A DNA stretch of 7,733 bases. Origin: Actinomycetes bacterium. Its GTDB lineage: Bacteria > Actinomycetota > Actinomycetes > Actinomycetales > Microbacteriaceae. A program made the position numbers and the translations under genes. Location of the stretch: assembly GCA_021793715.1 (NCBI GenBank), contig JAJYSF010000033.1:1-7733 (forward strand), in the 5' to 3' direction. Positions 1 to 6,488 of this stretch are shown here, one piece after another (position 1 is the first letter of the stretch; each line of letters begins with the position of its first letter). Below the pieces are notes generated by a model. The model saw nothing but the letters and a program-made list of their open reading frames with translations, was not told where the DNA came from and did no database searches.

Positions 1-1028
1 GTCGCGCGAACACCGAGCTCCGGCTGCGCATGCGCGACCGCAACAACTACCTGCCCGAGATCGAGACGCTCGCCGAGGAGCAGCTCGCCGCCGCGGGTCA
101 CAAGCGCGGCGCCCTGACCCACCGCACCGTGAGCCTCATGGCCGAGCGGCTCGGATTCGAGCTCATCTACGTCAACGACCTGCCGGCATCGACGCGTTCG
201 ATCACGGATCTCGCGAACGGGCGCATCTACCTGCCGCCGGCCTCGATTCCGGGCGGTCACGGCCTGCGCTCGATGGCGCTGCAGGCCATGGCGCACCGGC
301 TGCTCGGCCACAAGCCGCCGACGTCGTACGCCGACTTCCTCGCGCAGCGTCTCGAGATCAACTACTACGCCGCGTGCTGCCTCATCCCGGAGACCGCGGG
401 CGTCGACTTCCTGAAGCAGGCGAAGAAGGATCGCAACCTCGCGGTCGAGGACTTCCGTGACGCCTTCGGTGTGACGCACGAGGCGGCCAGCATGCGCATG
501 ACGAACCTCATGACGCAGCATCTCGACATGCGCCTGCACTTCCTGCGCGCGGGCAGCGAGGGGCAGATCGAGCGCGTGTACGTCAACGACGGCCTCCCGG
601 TGCCGGAGGATGTCACCGGCGCGGTCGAAGGGCAGATCCTCTGTCGGAACTTCTCGGCACGCCGCGCGTTCGAGCGCCAGAACCGCACGACCGAGCACTA
701 CCAGTACACCGACACGCCAGCGGGCACGTTCTGGTGCGCCACGCAGACCGGTACGCGCGACCACGGCGAGTATTCGATCACGGTCGGCGTCCCGTTCGAT
801 GACGCGCGGTTCTGGCGCGGGCGTGAGACGACCAACCGCGAGACGTCGAGCTGCCCGGACGAATCGTGCTGCCGCAAGCCCTCACCCGACGTCTCGGCGC
901 GGTGGTCCCAGAAGGCCTGGCCGAGCGCGCGCGTGCACACCCACATCTTCAGCCCGCTCCCCCGCGGGAACTTCCCCGGTGTGAGCGAACGCGACGTGTT
1001 CGACTTCCTCGAGCGACACAACGGCTGA
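1..1028 (+). CDS. XRE/ScfR-type (RamB-like) transcriptional regulator, C-terminal part; 5' end outside window
   Basis: The reading frame is open from the first complete codon (position 3) to TGA at 1026-1028, so the gene begins upstream of the window. The ATG at 30 has no ribosome binding site and lies inside the conserved stretch, so it is not the start. Numbering from that ATG, residues 1-120 resemble the IrrE/ImmA-like region of long XRE-family regulators. Its usual HExxH zinc site is replaced by HRLLGH at 89-94, so peptidase activity is unlikely. Residues of about 120-330 resemble the C-terminal domain of the ScfR/RamB/PrpR group, with a cysteine cluster (CPDESCC) and a well-conserved looking end. 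By family knowledge these proteins carry an N-terminal helix-turn-helix and control acetate, propionate or glyoxylate metabolism through acyl-CoA sensing. The actual targets cannot be read here. It converges on folD. Family assignment is from recognition, not a search. Confidence 0.88.
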   Translation, partial: RANTELRLRMRDRNNYLPEIETLAEEQLAAAGHKRGALTHRTVSLMAERLGFELIYVNDLPASTRSITDLANGRIYLPPASIPGGHGLRSMALQAMAHRLLGHKPPTSYADFLAQRLEINYYAACCLIPETAGVDFLKQAKKDRNLAVEDFRDAFGVTHEAASMRMTNLMTQHLDMRLHFLRAGSEGQIERVYVNDGLPVPEDVTGAVEGQILCRNFSARRAFERQNRTTEHYQYTDTPAGTFWCATQTGTRDHGEYSITVGVPFDDARFWRGRETTNRETSSCPDESCCRKPSPDVSARWSQKAWPSARVHTHIFSPLPRGNFPGVSERDVFDFLERHNG

Positions 1029-1033
1029 ACGCG

Positions 1034-1074
1034 CTGCGCCCCGCCTCCATCGTTACTGACGGGGCGGGGCGCAG
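1034..1074. terminator. Bidirectional hairpin terminator between convergent genes
   Basis: A perfect 12-bp stem pairs CTGCGCCCCGCC (1034-1045) with GGCGGGGCGCAG (1063-1074) around a 17-base loop. It starts 6 bases after the regulator's stop codon and ends 11 bases before the folD stop codon, so it can serve both transcripts. No clear T-run follows on either strand, as is common for actinobacterial terminators. Termination is inferred from structure and position. Confidence 0.8.
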
Positions 1075-1084
1075 TCGTGTGTCG

Positions 1085-1966
1085 TCAGGCGAGCGAGCGC
1101 TCTGCGGCCTCCACGACGTTGGTCATCAGCAGTGCGACCGTCATGGGGCCGACGCCGCCCGGGTTCGGCGAGAGGTAACCCGCGACCTCCGCTACGTCTG
1201 GGTGCACATCGCCGTAGACCTTCTGCTTGCCGGTCTCCGGGTCCTCCTCGCGCGTCACGCCGACGTCGAGCACCGCAGCGCCCGGTTTGACGTCGGCGGC
1301 CGTGACGAGGTGCTTCACGCCCGCCGAGGCGACGATGACGTCGGCTTCGCGCAGGTGTGCCGACATGTCGACCGTGCCGGTGTGCGTCAGGGTGACCGTG
1401 GCGTTGTAATCGCGCCGGGTCAGCAGCAGCCCCACCGAACGTCCGATCGTCACGCCGCGGCCGACGACTACGACGTGCTTGCCGTTGAGGTCGTAGCCGT
1501 TGCGCACGAGCAGCTCGATGACGCCGCGCGGCGTGCACGGCAATGGCGTCGTGATCTCGCTGTTGACGTTGAGCACGAGCCGTCCGAGGTTCGTCGGATG
1601 CAGGCCGTCCGCGTCTTTGGCCGGGTCGATCCGCTCGAGCACGCGGTCGGTGTCGATGTGCTTCGGCAGCGGCAGCTGCACGATGTAGCCGTGGCAGGTC
1701 GGATCCGCGTTCAGCTCGTCGAGGAGCGCCTCGACGTCTTCCTGCGTCGCGTCGGCCGGCAGTTCCCGCTGGATCGAGTTCATCCCGATCGCAGCGGACT
1801 GCTTGTGCTTCATTCCGACGTACAGCTGCGAAGCCGGATCCGCCCCGACCAGAACGGTCGCGATACCCGGCGTGACGCCGCGCGCCTTCAGCGCCGCGAT
1901 TCGCTCGGCGAGCTCGCTCTTGATCGCCGCGGACGCGGCCTTGCCGTCGAGAACCTGTGCGGTCAT
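1085..1966 (-). CDS. folD: Bifunctional methylene-THF dehydrogenase / methenyl-THF cyclohydrolase
   Basis: This cytosolic folate enzyme oxidises 5,10-methylene-THF with NADP+ and hydrolyses the product to 10-formyl-THF, the formyl donor for purine synthesis. The protein is 293 residues, normal for FolD. Family residues are in place: Tyr49 and Lys53 in [10 protein letters not shown], Gln97 in YIVQLPLP, Asp120 in DADGLHP, the PCTPRG loop (143-148), the Rossmann nucleotide-binding stretch [15 protein letters not shown] (about 165-179), and the C-terminal signature [10 protein letters not shown]. The ATG at 1966 is preceded by AAGGAG (1977-1972) with a 5-base spacer, which fixes the start. It lies 30 bases downstream of glyA on the same strand, with no promoter or terminator seen between, so the two are very likely one operon under the riboswitch upstream of glyA. 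Confidence 0.98.
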   Translation of the reverse strand: MTAQVLDGKAASAAIKSELAERIAALKARGVTPGIATVLVGADPASQLYVGMKHKQSAAIGMNSIQRELPADATQEDVEALLDELNADPTCHGYIVQLPLPKHIDTDRVLERIDPAKDADGLHPTNLGRLVLNVNSEITTPLPCTPRGVIELLVRNGYDLNGKHVVVVGRGVTIGRSVGLLLTRRDYNATVTLTHTGTVDMSAHLREADVIVASAGVKHLVTAADVKPGAAVLDVGVTREEDPETGKQKVYGDVHPDVAEVAGYLSPNPGGVGPMTVALLMTNVVEAAERSLA

Positions 1967-1996
1967 GTGTGCTCCTTCATCATCGAAAGCGTCGGG

Positions 1997-3292
1997 TCAG
2001 CCCGCGTAGCCCTGGCCGGCGCTTTCGACCCCGTCGTAGAGGGGGTGGGCGTCGGCGAGGGCCGTCACGCGCGCACGCAGCGCCGCGACGTCGGGATTCG
2101 GCAGGAGCGCGCGGGCGATGATGTCGGCCACCTCGGTGAACTCCTCATCGCCGAAGCCGCGCGTCGCGAGCGCGGGCGTGCCGATACGGAGCCCGGAGGT
2201 CACCATCGGCGGACGCGGGTCGTTCGGCACCGAGTTGCGGTTCACGGTGATGCGGATCTCGTGCAGGAGATCCTCGGCCTGTTTGCCGTCGATCGTCGCG
2301 TCGCGCAGGTCGACGAGGACCAGGTGCACGTCGGTGCCGTTCGAGCGCAGCGTGATGCCAGCCTCGGCGACGTCAGGCTGTGTGAGGCGCTCGGCGAGGA
2401 TCTGGGCGCCGCGCACCGTCCGCTTCTGCCGGTCGACGAACGCGTCGGTCGCCGCGAGTTTGAACGCCGTGGCCTTCGCGGCGATGACGTGCATCAGCGG
2501 TCCGCCCTGCTGACCGGGGAAGACCGCGGAGTTGATCTTCTTCGCGATGTCGGCGTCGTTGGTGAGGATGAAGCCCGAGCGGGGGCCGCCGATCGTCTTG
2601 TGCACCGTCGAGGAGACGACGTGTGCGTGGGGCACAGGGTTCGGGTGGACGCCCGCGGCCACGAGGCCCGCGAAGTGCGCCATGTCGACCCACAGGTAGG
2701 CGCCGACCTCATCGGCGATCTCACGGAAGGCGGCGAAGTCGAGCTGGCGCGGATACGCCGACCAGCCGGCGATGATGACCTTCGGCTTGTACTCACGCGC
2801 GAGCCGGCGCACCTCGTCCATGTCGACGAGGGAGGTCGCGGGGTCGACGCCGTACGCGACGATGTCGTAGAGGCGCCCCGAGAAGTTGAGCTTCATGCCG
2901 TGCGTGAGGTGGCCGCCGTGGTCGAGCGACAGCCCGAGCACCGTGTCGCCCTGCCGCGCGATCGCGTGCAGCACGGCCGCGTTCGCGGACGCACCCGAGT
3001 GCGGCTGCACGTTCGCGTACGCGGATCCGAACAGCGACTTCGCGCGCTCGATCGCGAGGCTCTCGGCAATGTCGACCTCTTCGCAGCCACCGTAATAGCG
3101 TCGCCCCGGATAGCCCTCCGCGTACTTGTTCGTCAGCACGGATCCCTGTGACTGCATGACAGACAGCGGAACGAAGTTCTCGGACGCGATCATCTCGAGG
3201 AAGCCGCGCTGTCGATCGAGTTCGCGCTGCAGGACCGCCGCGATCTCAGGGTCGACGTCGGCCAGGGGGGCGTTGAACAGCGAATCAGTCAT
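1997..3292 (-). CDS. glyA: Serine hydroxymethyltransferase
   Basis: This cytosolic PLP enzyme converts serine and THF to glycine and 5,10-methylene-THF, the substrate of the FolD encoded next. The product is 431 residues and begins [10 protein letters not shown]. Visible family features include ASENF (36-40), [13 protein letters not shown] (57-69), DHGGHLTHG (124-132), Asp203 and His206 in WVDMAHFAG for cofactor binding, and the PLP lysine Lys232 in [13 protein letters not shown]. The start at 3292 is supported by GGAG (3301-3298) with a 5-base spacer and by the beginning of homology. The frame stays open upstream to a GTG at 3448, but that stretch is a riboswitch aptamer, so the 483-residue version is not real. 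Expression is probably controlled by the ZTP riboswitch in its leader, together with folD. Confidence 0.98.
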   Translation of the reverse strand: MTDSLFNAPLADVDPEIAAVLQRELDRQRGFLEMIASENFVPLSVMQSQGSVLTNKYAEGYPGRRYYGGCEEVDIAESLAIERAKSLFGSAYANVQPHSGASANAAVLHAIARQGDTVLGLSLDHGGHLTHGMKLNFSGRLYDIVAYGVDPATSLVDMDEVRRLAREYKPKVIIAGWSAYPRQLDFAAFREIADEVGAYLWVDMAHFAGLVAAGVHPNPVPHAHVVSSTVHKTIGGPRSGFILTNDADIAKKINSAVFPGQQGGPLMHVIAAKATAFKLAATDAFVDRQKRTVRGAQILAERLTQPDVAEAGITLRSNGTDVHLVLVDLRDATIDGKQAEDLLHEIRITVNRNSVPNDPRPPMVTSGLRIGTPALATRGFGDEEFTEVADIIARALLPNPDVAALRARVTALADAHPLYDGVESAGQGYAG

Positions 3293-3297
3293 GAATG

Positions 3298-3301
3298 CTC
3301 C
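3298..3301 (-). promoter_or_regulatory. glyA ribosome binding site (decides the start)
   Basis: GGAG lies 5 bases before the ATG at 3292 on the minus strand. The longer in-frame GTG at 3448 is followed almost at once by the leader -10 box and aptamer, so this site marks the true start. I see no perfect anti-SD hexamer in the leader, so how the riboswitch controls the gene is unresolved. Confidence 0.8.
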
Positions 3302-3332
3302 AGAACGGACTCTGCGGGCGTGGGGTGTTCGC

Positions 3333-3411
3333 TTCGACCCAGGCGCGCGGTCGAATGCCGTTCGGTGTGCCGCTTCCCGGTGGTGACCCACCTCGGACGC
3401 CAGTCGCGACA
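3333..3411 (-). promoter_or_regulatory. ZTP riboswitch (pfl motif) in the glyA-folD leader
   Basis: Read on the minus strand, the leader has the elements of the ZTP (ZMP) riboswitch. P1 pairs UGUCGC (3411-3406) with GCGGCA (3373-3368). The conserved GACUGGCG follows the 5' strand of P1. P2 pairs GGUGG (3392-3388) with CCACC (3383-3379) and runs into the conserved ACCGGGAAGCG. After a short linker, a third hairpin pairs UUCGACC (3355-3349) with GGUCGAA (3339-3333). Its loop carries GCGCC followed by UGGG, corresponding to the class's CCGCCUGGG element, and could form a pseudoknot with UGGCG. The class is known upstream of folD, glyA, fhs and purine genes. It turns genes on when Z nucleotides accumulate because 10-formyl-THF is scarce. 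No terminator stem with a U-run separates it from glyA, so translational or Rho-linked control is possible. The expression platform is not resolved. Confidence 0.92.
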
Positions 3412-3416
3412 TGGCG

Positions 3417-3422
3417 ATCATA
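3417..3422 (-). promoter_or_regulatory. Probable -10 box of the glyA-folD promoter
   Basis: TATGAT on the minus strand matches the sigma-A -10 consensus at five of six positions. Transcription would start about 7 bases downstream, near 3410, at the 5' edge of riboswitch stem P1. That placement fits a leader consisting of little more than the aptamer. No convincing -35 hexamer is seen at 16-19 bases. Confidence 0.55.
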
Positions 3423-3460
3423 CCCTGTCGAGCAGTGGCGAACATCACACGGGAACGCCG

Positions 3461-3495
3461 CGAGGCGGGGTGAGCGAAGAGCTCACCCCGCCTCG
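3461..3495 (-). terminator. Terminator of the protease gene
   Basis: A perfect 15-bp stem (3461-3475 with 3481-3495, arm CGAGGCGGGGTGAGC) closes a 5-base loop, 23 bases past the protease stop codon. There is no U-run on the minus strand. It insulates the glyA-folD promoter, whose -10 box lies about 40 bases further on, from protease transcription. Confidence 0.85.
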
Positions 3496-3518
3496 ACGGG
3501 TAATTCAGGCAGTGTGCC

Positions 3519-5615
3519 TTATGCGCGGGTCACGCGGCGCACCACGAGGAGCGTCGCACCAGCGAGAAGGATCACCGCGGCGCCACCGGCAAGCGGGAGC
3601 ACCGTCGTGGCGCTGTCGGCGCCGGTCGGAGCGAGGTCGTTGTCATCGCCCTCATCACCTTCGCCGCCCTGGTCGCCTTCGTCACCCTCGTCGCCGCCGC
3701 CGGAGCCGGCTGCAACGACCTCGAAGGTCACGGAGGTCGCGTCGCTCGTCACACCGTCGACCGACTGCGTGGCAGCGATCGTGTAGGTGCCGGGAGCGAG
3801 CTGCTCCTGGAGCTCGACGGACCACACGCCGCCGACAACCTCGGCGCCGCCCGCGTCGCGGACTGCCTCGATCGTCGCCTGCGCGGCCTCGGGGCCCTCG
3901 ATGTCGAGGGAGACCGTGGCGCCGTTGATGGGCGACTCACCGGTGATGGCCGGGATCATGCCCTCTTCGTAGCTGCCGCCGTCCTCGGGCGTCACGATGC
4001 TCGGGGCACCGGGAACGACCTGGAAGGAGACCCAGCGCGCGTCGGACGTCGAGTCGGCGAGCGACTGCGTCGCGCCGACCGTGTAAGCGCCGAAGCCGAG
4101 TTCGACATCGACGGACCAGTTGCCGTCGTCGCCGACCGTCGCGGTGCCCTCGACGTCGCCCTGCAGCGTCACCTCGGCGCCGGGCTGGCCCGTGCCGGTG
4201 ATCGCCGTGACGGCCTCGGTCGACTTCGACTCGTTCTCCGGGCCGGTGATGGCCGGGGCGTCGAGCTGGATCTTCGTCGTCTTGACGGTCGCGTTGACCG
4301 TCTCGGAGACGTTGTAGCCCTGCTTCGCCTGCAGCGTGATGTCGAAGCTGCCCGTGTCGTTCGGGGCCGGGAAGGAGAAGTTGCCGTTCTCGTCAGCAGT
4401 GGCCGTGGCCTCGATGTCGCCACCGATGGTCACCTCGGAGTTCGCGGGCGCGGTGCCCTCGAACGTCGTGCCCTGCTCAGCGGAGGCCTTCGTGACCTCG
4501 GGCTCGGCGATGTCGAGCGCGACCTGGTACTCGCCACCGTTCGCGTGCAGCTGCTCCATCGCGTCGGGGAGGTCAGCGAACCACAGGTCGGTGTTACCCG
4601 TCTCCGGGTTCTCGCCCGCGCCGCTCGTGATGCCGACGGCCGTGTTGCCGATGACAACCGAACCGCCGGAGTCGCCGGGAACGGCGAGGTCGTAGTCTCC
4701 GGCCGCCTCTGCGTTGAAGCCGTAGACCGGGTGGTAGCCGATCTGCGGGTCACCGACGAGGGTGTAGCCCTCTTCGTTGACGACGCCGACCTTCGAACCG
4801 GTCGTGCGGCCCGAGCGGCGAATCTCATCGCCGATCGAGGCCGAGCCAACGGCCGTGACCGACGTCGCCGACTTGGCGAGGTCGTCCTCGCCCGCCGTCG
4901 TCCAGTCGGTGACCGACGGCAGCAGGTTCAGCTCGGGGTTGATGTCGTCGATGACGGCGATGTCGGTGCCGTTCTCGAGCTCTTCAGGCTGGACGTCGTA
5001 GGGGTTCTCAACGGAGGTGTTGCCCGGGCCGCCGAACTGGGTGTAGCCCCAGGTGCCGAGCTCAGCCATGATGGTGTAACCCTCGCCGCCGACAGCGGGC
5101 TCCTGCGACGGCTGCGACGTGAAGAGGTTCGGCATGCCGTCGTCAGTGCCGTTGCAGTGACCGGCGGTGATGATGGCCGGGTCGCCGTTCGGCGACCACG
5201 CCGAGAAGCCGACCGAGCAGGCGCCCGCGCTGGTCATCCCGTCGTCCGTGGTCATGTAGCCCGCGCCACCCACCACGTCGTTCGTCGCGACGGGCGTGAA
5301 GGCCTGTCCTTCGACGACCTGGACGTTGCCGAACTGGCTCGCGAGGTCGTTGACGCTCTGCTCGTTGCTCGCCGACATGGGCGCAATGCCACCCTCGCCC
5401 GACTCGCCGAGCACCTTGATGAAGATGCTCTGGTTGTCGGTCGTGACGCCGACGACGCCGGGAATCCCGAACGCCTGAGCGGCGATCTGGTCCAGGTTCG
5501 CAGCCGGGGCCGCTTCTTCGGCGGCCGCCGGTGCGACCATCAGGCCACCGGCAGCGAGCGCTGCAGCGGCACCGATGGCGCTCAGACGCGCGCCTCGTTT
5601 GAATGTGGAGCTCAA
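3519..5615 (-). CDS. Secreted, sortase-anchored S1 (trypsin/streptogrisin-like) serine protease with Ig-like domains
   Basis: The 698-residue product has a signal peptide (about 1-32: basic start, alanine-rich core, APAAA end) and a probable propeptide (33-112). A chymotrypsin-fold protease follows, starting near VVGGAGYM. The catalytic triad is visible: His153 in ITAGHC, Asp218 in GTDIAVID, Ser316 in PGDSGGSV. The only two cysteines, Cys133 and Cys154, fit the conserved disulfide next to the catalytic histidine. Three tandem bacterial Ig-like domains follow (about 370-447, 451-534, 537-634), then a Gly/Asp/Glu linker (637-660), LAPTG (661-665), a hydrophobic segment (672-692) and a basic tail. 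LAxTG is the class E sortase signal of actinobacteria, so wall anchoring is expected. The start is TTG at 5615, the only start codon between an in-frame upstream TGA and the signal peptide. It has a GGGGGA ribosome site 5 bases before it. Substrate unknown. Confidence 0.95.
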   Translation of the reverse strand: MSSTFKRGARLSAIGAAAALAAGGLMVAPAAAEEAAPAANLDQIAAQAFGIPGVVGVTTDNQSIFIKVLGESGEGGIAPMSASNEQSVNDLASQFGNVQVVEGQAFTPVATNDVVGGAGYMTTDDGMTSAGACSVGFSAWSPNGDPAIITAGHCNGTDDGMPNLFTSQPSQEPAVGGEGYTIMAELGTWGYTQFGGPGNTSVENPYDVQPEELENGTDIAVIDDINPELNLLPSVTDWTTAGEDDLAKSATSVTAVGSASIGDEIRRSGRTTGSKVGVVNEEGYTLVGDPQIGYHPVYGFNAEAAGDYDLAVPGDSGGSVVIGNTAVGITSGAGENPETGNTDLWFADLPDAMEQLHANGGEYQVALDIAEPEVTKASAEQGTTFEGTAPANSEVTIGGDIEATATADENGNFSFPAPNDTGSFDITLQAKQGYNVSETVNATVKTTKIQLDAPAITGPENESKSTEAVTAITGTGQPGAEVTLQGDVEGTATVGDDGNWSVDVELGFGAYTVGATQSLADSTSDARWVSFQVVPGAPSIVTPEDGGSYEEGMIPAITGESPINGATVSLDIEGPEAAQATIEAVRDAGGAEVVGGVWSVELQEQLAPGTYTIAATQSVDGVTSDATSVTFEVVAAGSGGGDEGDEGDQGGEGDEGDDNDLAPTGADSATTVLPLAGGAAVILLAGATLLVVRRVTRA

Positions 5616-5620
5616 GGAGG

Positions 5621-5626
5621 TCCCCC
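5621..5626 (-). promoter_or_regulatory. Weak ribosome binding site for the protease TTG start
   Basis: GGGGGA on the minus strand sits 5 bases before TTG 5615 and can pair with the 16S tail using one G-U pair. The bases in between and the start itself read CCTCCTTG, which resembles the anti-Shine-Dalgarno sequence rather than a ribosome site. The start therefore looks inefficient. An ATG at 5628 is in another frame. Confidence 0.45.
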
Positions 5627-5627
5627 A

Positions 5628-5801
5628 TGGTTTCGTGGCGACTTCGTCGCCGTTTCACTGTGGTCTGTGCCAGCCCGCCTGCAGAACTCAGCGCATCCCC
5701 AGCGCAGACATAGCACCGCCACATTACTAGAGGTCAGGGTAAAATGGGAACCCGCGGTATTTTTCCGCCTCACCGGCGGTCTCGACATTGGGAGGCACAT
5801 C
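5628..5801. other. Divergent intergenic region between protease and META lipoprotein genes
   Basis: These 174 bases must hold both the protease promoter (minus) and the lipoprotein promoter (plus). A plus-strand TAAAAT is the best -10 candidate. For the protease only weak candidates are seen, such as CTGACC and TATGTC 19 bases apart (5737-5707). CCGCC (5765-5769) and GGCGG (5775-5779) form a small hairpin in the lipoprotein leader. A 28-codon plus-strand frame (5627-5713) starts with a strong ribosome site; it is treated in the findings, not called as a gene. Confidence 0.6.
5740..5745 (+). promoter_or_regulatory. Possible -10 box for the META lipoprotein gene
   Basis: TAAAAT matches the -10 consensus at five of six positions and stands out in GC-rich DNA. 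It would give a leader of about 50 bases before the ATG at 5802. No good -35 hexamer is seen at normal spacing. Confidence 0.4.
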
Positions 5802-6194
5802 ATGAGGACACGACGTCTCGTTCCCGCGCTGTTCATTGGCGCAGCGGCGTTCGCGTTCGCCGGTTGCGCAACGACCGCTGGCTCCGAGGGAGGCACGATG
5901 GAACCCGCAGATTACGTTGGTGCGACCTTCGCAAGCTCGGAGGCGGGCGACCCGTTCATTTCGTTCTCAGACGACGGCACGTTCGAGGGAAACGATGGGT
6001 GTAATGGCTTCGGCGGCACGTACGAGGTCGAAGATGACCGCATCGTCCTGGACCGTGTGGGCGTGGCAACCCTGAAGGGCTGCATGAACGTCGACGACTG
6101 GCTCCGCGGCGCGGATTCCGTTCAGATCGCCGACGAAACGATGACGGTGTTCAACTCCAGCGGTGACGAGATCGGCACACTCGCGAAGAGCTGA
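5802..6194 (+). CDS. META-domain (HslJ-like) lipoprotein
   Basis: The 130-residue product has a basic N-terminus (MRTRRLVPALF), a hydrophobic core and a lipobox-like AFAGC with Cys22 as the probable lipidation site, so it should be tethered to the outer face of the membrane. Residues of about 37-130 look like one META/HslJ domain: a strand rich in F and D (FISFSDDGTFEG), then the family hallmark GCNGFGGTYEVEDDRIVLD (66-84), then a second conserved cysteine in LKGCM (Cys94). Cys67 and Cys94 could form a disulfide. The ATG is preceded by GGGAGG (5790-5795) with a 6-base spacer. META proteins have been linked to heat and stress tolerance, but no biochemical role can be assigned here. It is divergent from the protease gene and followed directly by a terminator, so it is monocistronic. 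Lipidation is likely, though Phe at the -3 position is not the commonest residue. Confidence 0.93.
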   Translation: MRTRRLVPALFIGAAAFAFAGCATTAGSEGGTMEPADYVGATFASSEAGDPFISFSDDGTFEGNDGCNGFGGTYEVEDDRIVLDRVGVATLKGCMNVDDWLRGADSVQIADETMTVFNSSGDEIGTLAKS

Positions 6195-6214
6195 CGCCAG
6201 CAGACGCAACCAGT

Positions 6215-6253
6215 GAGGCGGCTCATGTTCGATCGAACACGGGCCGCCTCTTT
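6215..6253 (+). terminator. Intrinsic terminator of the META lipoprotein gene
   Basis: An outer 8-bp stem pairs GAGGCGGC (6215-6222) with GCCGCCTC (6243-6250). It encloses an inner perfect palindrome, TGTTCGATCGAACA (6226-6239), which can extend the hairpin. TTT (6251-6253) follows. It begins 20 bases after the stop codon. Confidence 0.88.
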
Positions 6254-6317
6254 CCGTGGGCTCCCGCCCGCGGTGGCTCGGTCTTACTCCCCCCGGATGC
6301 CGAGCTACGCCTCTCTC

Positions 6318-6426
6318 ACCCATGAGACGCAACGGACGCCGTTTTATGACGCGACTTCGCGAAGATTTGTCTCGCGCGCACAGGACACGACGATCAGAGA
6401 ATAAATCTTCCGAGAGGTTCATGGGT
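6318..6426 (+). repeat. Nested inverted repeats in the sigma-factor upstream region
   Basis: Between the lipoprotein terminator and the sigma gene (6254-6488, no gene seen) two perfect 8-bp inverted repeats are nested: ACCCATGA (6318-6325) with TCATGGGT (6419-6426), and GAAGATTT (6361-6368) with AAATCTTC (6403-6410). The 10-base palindrome CTTCGCGAAG (6355-6364) overlaps the inner left arm. They could be a leader structure or operator, but function is not shown. No confident promoter hexamers were found here. Confidence 0.4.
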
Positions 6427-6488
6427 CCGGTGGCAATGACGGCGCGAACGAGGCAGAATCGTCGTGGCCCGAAATCAGCAGGAGAGTC

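Noticed and set aside
866..3151. Long plus-strand open frame of 761 codons
   Set aside because: It lies opposite folD and glyA, which are certain. The product is arginine- and valine-rich with no recognisable domain, as expected of an antisense shadow in GC-rich DNA.
3628..3705. Repetitive tract as a tandem DNA repeat or CRISPR-like array
   Set aside because: It encodes the Gly/Asp/Glu linker of the wall-anchored protease. The irregular units keep the reading frame and have no spacers.
4545..5801. Plus-strand open frame extending upstream of the META lipoprotein
   Set aside because: The upstream part is antisense to the protease. The lipoprotein's own ATG at 5802 has a good ribosome site and starts a normal lipoprotein signal peptide.
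6226..6239. Palindrome TGTTCGATCGAACA as a LexA (SOS) box
   Set aside because: The half-sites are in the reverse order to the actinobacterial SOS consensus (GAAC then GTTC). The palindrome is the inner part of a terminator after a gene, not upstream of one.
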